Below, piece after piece: positions 5,991 to 11,625 of a stretch of DNA of 11,625 bases (positions are counted from its first letter, which is position 1; each line of letters starts with the position of its first letter). This stretch comes from DASRTE01 sp035656095 (GTDB lineage Bacteria; Actinomycetota; Actinomycetes; Jiangellales; Jiangellaceae): the NCBI GenBank assembly GCA_035656095.1, contig DASRTE010000029.1, forward strand, positions 1-11,625, written 5' to 3'. The translations under genes were made by a program, and so were the position numbers. The notes under the pieces were generated by a model that did not search any database, was not told the origin of the DNA, and worked only from the letters and a program-made list of their open reading frames with translations.

Positions 5991-7237
5991 ATGGACCTTC
6001 TCGCTTTGCCTGTCGTCGCGGCGATCTCGTTCCTGACCGCGCTCGTGTTCGGTCTCGCCGCACAGCGCCTGCTCGGGATTCGCCTCGGCCTGGTCCGACT
6101 GTTGATCGCGGGTGTGTTCGCGCTGTTCGTCAACTGGCCGATCCAGGCCCGCCCTGCTCGGCGACTATGCACAACGCGAGCCGACCCGTGCCGAGGTCGT
6201 ACCGGTGCTGTTCTTCGTCCTGCTGGCGATGGCCTGCACGGTACTGGCCTCGATGGCCTTTCTGGTGGTGATCGAGGCCTCTTCCCGCTCGGCTCGCTGC
6301 CACCGCCGTTGGTGTGGGGGCGCGGGCTGCGTGCCCGGCTGGCCCGGGCCAGGCGGTACTGGCAGATCGTCGGCGTCGCCATGCGTCACGGTCTGGGGCC
6401 GTTCCTGCGCGACACCCGCCGACGCGACGACGGCGCCGGCCGGGACCGGCAGATCGGCCGGGCGCTCCGCAAGACCCTCGACGCCGGGGGCGTCACCTTC
6501 GTCAAGCTGGGACAGGTCCTGTCGACGCGTCGGGACCTGCTCCCGGCGGAGGTGGCGACGAGCTGAGCAGCCTTCAGGACCGCGCCCGGCCGGTGCCGTG
6601 GGCAGACCTCGAGGCTGTTCTGGAGGCCGAGCTCGGCGCCCCGTCGATGAGATCTTCGCCGGCTTCGACCGTGCACCTCTCGCCGCCGCCTCGGTCGGAC
6701 AGGTACACGTCGCACGACGCGATCCGGCTCCGACGTGGTCGTCAAGTGCAGCGCCCTGGAATCCGTCCCGCGGTCGAGCGCGACCTGGACATCGCCCAGC
6801 GCATCGCGAGGCGCCTCGAGGAGGGAACGGCGTGGGGCCGTTCCATCGGCGTGAGGACGCTGGCCGACGGGCTGGCCGCTGCGATTCGCGAGGAGCTCGA
6901 CTACCGGATCGAGGCGGACAACCTCCGCACTGTCGCCGCGGGCGACGGTCACGCGTCCGCGATCCACGTACCGGCGATCCACCCGGACCTGTGCACCGAG
7001 CGCGTCCTCGTCATGGAGCGGCTGCACGGCACGCCGGTCAACGCCGCCCAGGTCAGGCTCGTCGACCGTGGTCTCGACCGGCCGGCCCTGGCGCGAAGGC
7101 TGCTCGGCTACCTGCTCAGACAGATGCTGCTCGACGGTGTCTTCCACGCCGATCCGCACGCCGGCAACGTCTTCGTCCTCGACGACGGGCGCATCGGACT
7201 ACTCGACTTCGGCTCGGTGGGCCGGGTGGACGCCGGC
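5991..7237 (+). pseudogene. aarF/ubiB-like ABC1 kinase, 5' half (severed by inversion, frameshifted)
   Basis: ATG at 5991 opens an N-terminal membrane part (TALVFGLAAQRLLG, VRLLIAGVFALFVNWPIQA, then VLFFVLLAMACTVLASMAF). The ABC1 kinase follows: VTFVKLGQVLSTRRDLLP (KxGQ motif), LAAASVGQVH (Ala-rich nucleotide loop), VQRPGIRPAVERDLDIAQ, AIREELDYRIEADN, VFHADPHAGNVFVLDDG and IGLLDFGSVGR (metal-binding DFG). It breaks at DAG (7229-7237). The pieces lie in three frames, with shifts near 6147-6155, 6275-6285, 6550-6560, 6640-6650, 6715-6722 and 6746-6747. The last is a lost G between the catalytic Lys codon and GTG. ABC1 kinases act at membranes, often in quinone or lipid homeostasis. With 274-1001 the parent was about 655 residues. 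Neither piece can make an active kinase. Confidence 0.9.
7232..7237. other. Right inversion breakpoint, GCCGGC
   Basis: The plus-strand frame changes here from AarF (GLLDFGSVGRVDAG) to LysE (IGALVAASPVALTVLT). The palindrome GCCGGC, Ala-Gly in both genes, matches the left breakpoint at 996-1001 base for base and in codon phase. Confidence 0.8.
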
Positions 7238-7720
7238 ATCGGCGCCCTGGTGGCCGCCTCGCCCGTCGCACTCACCGTCCTCACGATGATCGTCGGGGTC
7301 TACCTGATGTGGCTCGGGGGCAAAGCTCTCGCCCATCCGGCCACCCACAGCGCTGGCCCGGCCGCATCGACTCACGGGTCGTGGAGGACCCTCGCTCAGG
7401 GAGTCGCAGTCAGCGGCCTCAACCCGAAAGGCCTGCTGATCTTCGTCGCGATGCTCCCGCACTTCACCGACCCGCACGCGGACTGGCCTGTGGCCGGCCA
7501 GATCGGCGTCCTCGGCCTGGTCTGCATGCTCAGTTGCGCCGCGGTCTACCTGCTCGTCGGTTAACCGGCCAGCGCGGTCCTCAACGCCCGCCCGGCCGCG
7601 GCGCGAGCGGTCTCCCTGGTCTCTAGCGTCGCGATGATCATCATCGGCGCGGTCCTGCTCGTCGAGCACCTCGCGGCGCAACGTAGATCAACCGGGCAAT
7701 GGCGACGACCTGCGGGTTGA
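7232..7720 (+). pseudogene. lysE-family exporter, 3' half (severed, nonsense codon)
   Basis: Following the breakpoint the frame encodes the rest of a LysE/RhtB exporter: ALVAASPVALTVLTMIVG, VYLMWLGGKAL (the family's third helix), a polar loop, GVAVSGLNPKGLLIFVAML with the NPK motif, HFTDP, and a hydrophobic helix ending YLLVG. TAA at 7562-7564 then stops it. The same frame continues with recognisable family sequence, ASAVLNARPAAARAVSLVS and VAMIIIGAVLLVEHLAA, to TGA at 7718-7720. The TAA is therefore a nonsense mutation and not the natural end. The head is at 996-1166 on the other strand. The two join in frame as VVAAG + IGALVAASPVALT. Confidence 0.88.
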
Positions 7721-7741
7721 CCTAAGTCAGCACCGTGGGTG

Positions 7742-8314
7742 TCACTGTAGCCAGGATGCCATTTCGTGGATCTCTGCGTGCACGGCGTCGGTCATGCTGC
7801 GGGTGAACGGGACGTCCTCGTGGATGGAGTGCACGAGCAGCGTTCCGCTCTTCCGATGCGCTATGGCGTCAAGCTTCCCGACGAGCCGGTCGAACGGTGA
7901 CAGCAGTGCTGTGCTGTGCGGCCGTGGAAAGCTGCCCGAGTGCCCGTGGGTCGACCCGCCAGACGCCGGGGATGCACTCGACGGTGGCCGGTCGCCCGTG
8001 TCCCCGACATCCGCAGGTTCAACCGGTACGGCGGCGCCCTTCGCGCGGGCGATGCCCAGTGACTGCAGCCGGCGCTCGTTCTTGATCCGATGCGCCTCGT
8101 CCACCGAGAGGATCGGGCAGTCGGCCGGGTACACCCGCTCAGCCGGGTCCCACAGACGCTGCCGGCCGCGGCGCCCGGCGATCGCGACCTCGCCGCGCAT
8201 CATGAGGTATTCCAGCATCTGGGGCCCGTCGAGCCCCACGGCATCACGCAGGTGTCCGGGATCCACGCAGAACATCGGCTGGGTGAACGGACTATGCCAC
8301 ATCAAGATCGACAT
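7742..8314 (-). pseudogene. YcaQ-like winged-helix DNA glycosylase fragment
   Basis: The open frame (190 codons) carries C-terminal landmarks of the YcaQ/HTH_42 family: YLMMRGEVAIAGRRGRQRLW, ERVYPAD, ERRLQSLGIARAKG, TALLSPFDRLV, GKLDA, RKSGTLLVHSIHEDVPFT and AVHAEIHEMASWL. YcaQ enzymes, about 400 residues, unhook DNA crosslinks. Here roughly the first half is missing, and MSILMWHSPFTQPMF is not family-like. The stretch between VGDTGD and STALL is out of frame: the alternative frame reads VECIPGVWRVDPRALGQ, which fits the family, so two compensating indels lie near 7983 and 7913. DRLV is followed directly by GKLDA, although the family has some tens of residues between a first DRL and a second DRLVGKLD. 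An in-frame deletion between these similar stretches is likely (about 7880-7894). Confidence 0.8.
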
Positions 8315-8326
8315 ATAGTCGCACGC

Positions 8327-8711
8327 ATGATGAGGGCAGCGGCCCTGCTCGCCTGGGCCTCAGGCCTCGGGTTCGGCCTTCCTGGCATCTACGAGATCTG
8401 GCACCTCCTCGCGGCGAGATCGCCACCGTCATGGGCTCCCGACCTACGGTGAGGGGATCTTCGAGGATCTCGGCGTGAAGGTGTCGGTGCCTTTGCTCGT
8501 CGCGTTCGTTGTCGTATGCGCAGCGGAGTGCATGGCGGGCTGGCTGCTGTGGGGCGGTCGGCGCACCGGGTCGATCCTCGGACTGGCGCTGCTGCCGCTC
8601 GAGCTCGTCTTCTGGATCGGCTTCTCGCTGCCGCTCGGTCCCGTCGTGGCCGTGGCACGGACTGTCTTGATCCTCATGAGCTGGACGTCGGCCAGCCGCG
8701 CCCAGGCGTAG
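8327..8711 (+). pseudogene. Small membrane protein gene with two frameshifts
   Basis: ATG at 8327 starts RAAALLAWASGLGFGLPG and YEIWHLL in one frame. ATG at 8431 lies in a second frame (GEIATVMG), and YGEGIFEDLGVKVSVPLLVA in a third. The third continues with hydrophobic stretches FVVVCAAECMAGWLLWGG, SILGLALLPLELVFWIGFSL and VVAVARTVLILMSW to TAG at 8709-8711. Joined, these give about 128 residues with four likely membrane helices, which reads as one continuous protein. Shifts are near 8408-8413 and 8438-8445. I recall similar unnamed actinobacterial membrane proteins but no function. Translation from GTG at 8475 would give only the last 78 residues. Confidence 0.65.
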
Positions 8712-8719
8712 CCCAGCCG

Positions 8720-8735
8720 ACGACCAGTCGGTCGT
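8720..8735. repeat. Small perfect hairpin upstream of the reductase gene
   Basis: ACGACC (8720-8725) and GGTCGT (8730-8735) flank AGTC. It follows the membrane-protein stop at 8711 and precedes the reductase start at 8794. It could be a short terminator or an operator. The support is only the symmetry. Confidence 0.25.
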
Positions 8736-8793
8736 GCAGAGTATTCATCGATGCAGCCGCCGTCAGCCGGCACCATGAGCAGGAGGACGTGAC

Positions 8794-9411
8794 GTGACAC
8801 AGCGTGACACCATCACTCGACGCACCGTTGTCGGCAACATCTCCCTGTCCCTCGACGGCCGCGTGACCGGCCGCGGTGGCGACTCCGACATGAGCTGGGT
8901 CGCTTCACACGCCGTCTCGGAGGCGTCCCGCGAGTTCATGGTGCGCGTGACCAGCCCTGCGACGACGGCCCTGCTCGGCCGTAAGAACTACCAAGGGTTC
9001 GGTGGCTACTGGCCCACGGTGGCCAGGGACGAGAGCGCAGACCCGCGCGACCGAGCGTTCGCCCAATGGCTCGATTCGGTCGAGAAGGTCGTCTTCTCCT
9101 CGACCGTCAAGGATGCCGACTGGGACAACACGCGCATCGTGGACGCCGACCCCGCTACGGAGGTCAGGCGACTGCGCATGCAGAGTGGCGGGGCCATCAT
9201 CGTGCTCAACAGCGTCAGCGTCATCAACAACCTTCTCGAGGCCGACGAGTTGGATCGCCTGAGTATCACGCTCTGTCCCGAGGTTGTCGGTGGCGGCGCC
9301 CGCCTGTTCGAGGACGGGCTACCTGCATCGTCGTGGCGACTCACCGACATGTCGTCGACAGAGACCGGTGCCATCAGCCTGCTCTACGACAGGGTGCGCG
9401 AAGCAGAATGA
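8794..9411 (+). CDS. RibD C-terminal / dihydrofolate reductase-like protein
   Basis: The 205-residue frame starts at GTG 8794, chosen because a perfect AGGAGG (8781-8786) lies 7 bases upstream. It has the RibD_C/DHFR-like fold marks: VVGNISLSLDGRVTG near the N-terminus, LLGRKNYQGFGGYWP (about residues 60-74), VEKVVFSSTVKDADWDNTR, the Gly-rich cofactor stretch SGGAIIVLNSVSVINNLLEA (about 131-150), and LCPEVVGGGARLFEDG near the end. These proteins bind NADPH. In riboflavin synthesis the RibD domain reduces the pyrimidine ribosyl group, but stand-alone copies like this are usually uncharacterised reductases. No riboflavin genes are near. The gene is intact and 72 bases ahead of a dehydrogenase in the same direction. 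Confidence 0.88.
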   Translation: MTQRDTITRRTVVGNISLSLDGRVTGRGGDSDMSWVASHAVSEASREFMVRVTSPATTALLGRKNYQGFGGYWPTVARDESADPRDRAFAQWLDSVEKVVFSSTVKDADWDNTRIVDADPATEVRRLRMQSGGAIIVLNSVSVINNLLEADELDRLSITLCPEVVGGGARLFEDGLPASSWRLTDMSSTETGAISLLYDRVREAE

Positions 9412-9483
9412 CGCCAGGTCCATTGTGCGCACCCGACAATGCGGCTCCTGAAGAACACAGAGATCCGACGGAGCAGAAGAGCA

Positions 9484-10404
9484 ATGGCGAGGGGTGGCGG
9501 TTTCATGCTGGGGAAGGTGGCGCTGGTTGCCGGAGCGAGCCGGGGAGCGGGACGAGGGATCGCTGTGCAACTCGGTGCGGTCGGCGCGACGGTCTACGTC
9601 ACGGGGAGAACGAGCGGGTCCGAGCGGTCGGAGATGAACCGGTCGGAGACGATCGAGGAAACCGCGGCGCTGGTGGAGGCGGCCGGAGGGCACGCCATCG
9701 CGGTCCAGGTGGATCACCTGGTGCCCGACGAGGTACAGGCACTGGTCGCGCGTATCGAGAGGGAGCAGGGAGGTCTGCACGTACTCGTCAACAACATCTG
9801 GGGTGCCACCCGGATGGAGTGGAACGCATCGGTGTGGGAGTCCGATCTGGACTATGGGCTGCGCACGCTTCGGCTGGCCGTCGACACGCACGCCATCACC
9901 AGCCACTTCGCGTTGCCCCTCCTCATCAGATCGCCCGGCGGTCTTGTCGTCGAGATGACGGACGGGACCGACGAGTACAACTCAGCCCATTACCGGGTCT
10001 CGTTCTTCTACGACCTGGCCAAGGCGTCAGTGAGCCGAATGGCCTTCGCTTTAGCGCACGAACTACGGCCATACGGCGGGACGGCGGTTTCTCTCACCCC
10101 GGGTTGGCTGCGATCGGAGGCGATGCTCGAGGACTTCGGCGTCACTGAGTCGAACTGGCGCGACGCCACAGAGAGCGTGCCGCATTTCGCCATCTCCGAG
10201 AGCCCGGCGTTCGTCGGCCGAGCCGTGGCGGCGCTCGGCCAAGATCCCGACGTGGGACGCTGGAGCGGACAATCGTTGTCCAGCGGTCAACTGGCGAGGA
10301 TCTACGGGTTCACCGACATCGACGGAAGCCGGCCCGATGCCTGGCGATACGTCCCGGAGGTTCAGGACGCGGGCAAGCCCGCCGACGCCACCGGCTATCG
10401 CTGA
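9484..10404 (+). CDS. Short-chain dehydrogenase/reductase (SDR)
   Basis: This is an NAD(P)-dependent oxidoreductase. The Rossmann start is GKVALVAGASRGAGRGIAV (Gly-rich loop GASRGAG), with the Arg of VTGRTSGS suggesting NADP. NNIWG replaces the usual NNAG, and YDLAK holds the catalytic Tyr and Lys. No Ser stands at the usual place about 13 residues before that Tyr. The nearby EMTDGT offers Thr instead. The C-terminus SRPDAWRYVPEVQDAGKPAD is typical of one actinobacterial SDR branch. In-frame ATGs are at 9439, 9484 and 9505. I prefer 9484 (306 residues), with GGAG 10 bases upstream. The start at 9505 (MLGKVALV) is equally family-like and 9439 has no ribosome site. Substrate is unknown. It may be co-transcribed with the reductase ahead of it. 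Confidence 0.9.
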   Translation: MARGGGFMLGKVALVAGASRGAGRGIAVQLGAVGATVYVTGRTSGSERSEMNRSETIEETAALVEAAGGHAIAVQVDHLVPDEVQALVARIEREQGGLHVLVNNIWGATRMEWNASVWESDLDYGLRTLRLAVDTHAITSHFALPLLIRSPGGLVVEMTDGTDEYNSAHYRVSFFYDLAKASVSRMAFALAHELRPYGGTAVSLTPGWLRSEAMLEDFGVTESNWRDATESVPHFAISESPAFVGRAVAALGQDPDVGRWSGQSLSSGQLARIYGFTDIDGSRPDAWRYVPEVQDAGKPADATGYR

Positions 10405-10460
10405 CCGGCTGTTCAGGTGGCCACAAACGGTCGTTCACGACGGCCGGTCGCGGCCGCCTC

Positions 10461-10856
10461 TCACCTCGACTCAGCCGCAAGTCGGGGCGCCGAGGGCGAC
10501 GAGGTGAACGCGAAGAACCTACGCATCCCGGTCACGAAACGGGGTCGGGAGATGACGTGCTGCCGCGCGGCCGCAGCTAACACACCGTAGACGGCGAAGA
10601 AGGAGATCGTCAGCTTGGGGTTGAGGATGTTGATCAGGACGCCGGAGGTGATGACCTTCCGGGCCGATCGGGGCACAGCGTCCTCGTCAACGGTCAGCGC
10701 ACCTCTGTCCCTCCACGTGGCTAGGGCCATATAGAGCAGATACGCGACGCCGACGTACTTCACCGCCTGAAGGGCCACGGCGCGAGTGTGGAGAAGCGCG
10801 GCCGCACCGGTGATCGCTGCCGCAGCTGCGGAAACTTGTGCCGCTGATACGGGCAC
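10461..10856 (-). pseudogene. Second LysE-family exporter, truncated and internally deleted
   Basis: The frame contains AVALQAVKYVGVAYLLYMAL, ATWRDRGALTVDEDA, SARKVITSGVLINILNPKL (NPK motif) and TISFFA, all typical of a LysE translocator branch. It then passes directly into VYGVLAAAARQHVISRPRF and TGMRRFFAF. In the family a helix with an LPQF motif lies between FFA and VYG, so about 30-40 residues appear deleted at 10591-10602. The N-terminal helices with the PGP motif are also missing: the frame begins at GTG 10856 with low-complexity Ala-rich sequence. It ends LAAESR and TGA at 10463-10461. It is not the same gene as the inversion-split lysE, since the sequences differ throughout. An exporter lacking these helices cannot work. 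Confidence 0.75.
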
Positions 10857-10919
10857 CTCGCTACGACCATGATCCGTCGAAGATCGCGTCAGTGCCAGCC
10901 GGATCGCGTTCTCGACCGG

Positions 10920-11036
10920 TCAGACCGGCTCCATGACGACGACGACGTTGCTGTCCCAGCCTGATCCGGTGCGGTAGGAGCCCCCGCAGGTGACCAGCAC
11001 GACCCGCTCCGGGCCGTGCTGGGCGAACAGCTCCCC
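10920..11036 (-). pseudogene. Class F sortase-like C-terminal fragment
   Basis: The minus-strand frame ending in TGA at 10922-10920 reads GELFAQHGPERVVLVTCGG, then SYRTGSGWDSNVVVVMEPV. The LVTC motif with catalytic Cys, followed by a GG turn and an Arg before the last strand, is how class F sortases of actinobacteria end. Sortases are membrane-anchored transpeptidases that attach proteins to the cell wall. Only about 39 of an expected 200 or so residues are present. The catalytic His and the membrane anchor are absent. The fragment is joined to an ABC-F remnant at about 11031-11040. The assignment rests on a short stretch. Confidence 0.6.
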
Positions 11037-11432
11037 AGTGGTCCTTTACGCCGTCCGGTAGCAGCAGGACCCGCTCGGGCGAGAGGGCCTCTACCGCCCG
11101 CCCCTTCGTCGTGCGTCACGAGGGCGATCGCCCCGCGTATGAGCGAAGCGCGGCGAGCACCTCCTCCCGCGACGCCGGGTCGAGGTTGTTGGTCGGCTCG
11201 TCGAGCAGCAGGACCTTCGCGCTCGACACGACCAGCGACGCCAGCGCCAGCCTGGTCTTCTCCCCGCCGGACGGCACGGCGGCAGGCTTGTCGACGGTGA
11301 GGGCCCGGGGAAGCGGAGCCGGCCACGCGGTCCTTCCGCCGCTGCCCCTCCAGGCCTCGAGCAGTTGCGCGGGCCCGGCGGCCCATGTTCCGTGCCGCGG
11401 TGGCCTTGGTCGCCTTGGAGCGCATGCGGTTG
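11031..11432 (-). pseudogene. ABC-F ATPase remnant (linker plus end of second ABC domain)
   Basis: In three minus-strand frames there are pieces of an ABC-F protein (translation-type, no membrane domain). MRSKATKATAARNMGRRA and GLEGQRRKDRV are the interdomain linker. VDKPAAVPSGGEKTRLALAS (signature motif at 11257-11271) and VLLLDEPTNNLDPAS (Walker B at about 11191-11211) follow. IALVTHDEG (H-loop) and LSPERVLLLPDG close it. Between the linker and the signature the Walker A and most of the second ABC domain are missing (junction about 11296-11305). The whole first ABC domain is missing too. Frameshifts occur at several places between. The 3' end runs into the sortase fragment. It is inactive by any reading. 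Confidence 0.8.
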
Positions 11433-11625
11433 GCCGGCGTACCAGGCTGCCCTGAACGTCCTCGGAAAAGCGGCCAAACGCGATCTGCGCATCATCGAGG
11501 CGATCTCCTGACCTGTCGAGCCGTCGACGACGCAACGGCGTCCGAACCGAGTTCGTGGGACCGTATCCGGACGTCCCGACCCGGACTCGACGAAGCGCGA
11601 CATTCGACAGGCCGCCGCGCGTACG
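11433..11625. other. Right edge with no identifiable gene
   Basis: Upstream of the ABC-F linker no ABC-F sequence can be seen on either strand, so that gene is cut at about 11432. On the plus strand a frame ending in TGA at 11509-11511 reads YQAALNVLGKAAKRDLRI. This looks like a plausible helical protein tail, but I do not recognise it. The 8-base inverted pair CCTGTCGA (11512-11519) and TCGACAGG (11604-11611) flanks the last part. I cannot assign a function. Confidence 0.3.

Noticed and set aside
5309..6271. Plus-strand open frame of 320 codons overlapping MATE
   Set aside because: Arg-rich, no motifs, out of frame with the clear MATE coding sequence.
996..7237. Phase-variable invertible switch
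   Set aside because: The ends share only 6 bp, no recombinase is visible, and both split genes carry further disabling mutations, so flipping would not restore function.
6314..7564. Open frame of 416 codons as a kinase-exporter fusion
   Set aside because: Its first part is out of frame with the AarF sequence, and its last part is a LysE tail with a premature stop. It is a chimera made by rearrangement.
11512..11611. CCTGTCGA/TCGACAGG as ends of an insertion sequence
   Set aside because: 8 bp only, 84 bases between the arms, no transposase and no target duplication visible. Probably chance at this base composition.
1..11625. CRISPR arrays, tRNA or rRNA genes, defence systems, complete mobile elements
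   Set aside because: Read for regularly spaced repeats, tRNA arms and transposase or nuclease motifs, and found none that could be supported by eye. The intein endonuclease is the only mobile-element remnant.

Overview
The window is very GC-rich, with GTG starts, actinobacterial-type promoters and proteins that look actinomycete throughout: a DnaB helicase with an intein at the usual RESG/SIEQD site, an AarF/UbiB-type ABC1 kinase with an N-terminal membrane part, a TM2 protein, and fragments of a class F sortase and an ABC-F ATPase. A Pseudonocardiales-like actinobacterium is my best guess. That is an impression from protein wording, not a database result.

Layout. 1-210: end of a TM2-domain protein (+). 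274-1001: 3' half of an aarF-like kinase gene (-), fused head-on to the 5' half of a lysE exporter gene (996-1166, -). 1200-1595: Lrp/AsnC regulator lacking its head (+). 1694-4108: intact dnaB (-) with a 351-residue intein. 4109-4472: shared upstream region of dnaB and a MATE gene, with DnaA-box-like sites and an inverted repeat. 4473-5822: intact MATE transporter (+). 5868-5927: long hairpin. 5991-7237: 5' half of the aarF gene (+), with about six frameshifts, fused to the 3' half of lysE (7232-7720, nonsense codon inside). 7742-8314: YcaQ-like fragment (-). 8327-8711: frameshifted small membrane protein gene (+). 8794-9411 and 9484-10404: intact RibD/DHFR-like reductase and short-chain dehydrogenase (+). 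10461-10856: second LysE-family fragment (-). 10920-11430: class F sortase tail fused to ABC-F remnants (-).

The main discovery is a reciprocal inversion. The two chimeric frames at the ends of the segment ~1000-7235 are complementary halves of the same two genes. Flipping this ~6.2 kb segment back between two copies of the palindrome GCCGGC (996-1001 and 7232-7237) rebuilds both aarF and lysE in frame at the join. The segment carries lrp, dnaB and MATE, so an essential gene rode inside it. Both broken genes then gathered frameshifts and a stop, which argues for a real, older event more than a recent switch or a bare assembly error.

The second theme is decay. Five further loci (lrp, ycaQ, the small membrane gene, the second lysE, ABC-F/sortase) are truncated, frameshifted or internally deleted, while dnaB, MATE, the reductase and the dehydrogenase stay open. 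The DnaB intein is also eroding: its splicing residues are intact, but both LAGLIDADG aspartates are replaced and much of the endonuclease is missing. I found no CRISPR array, RNA gene, complete insertion sequence or defence system.
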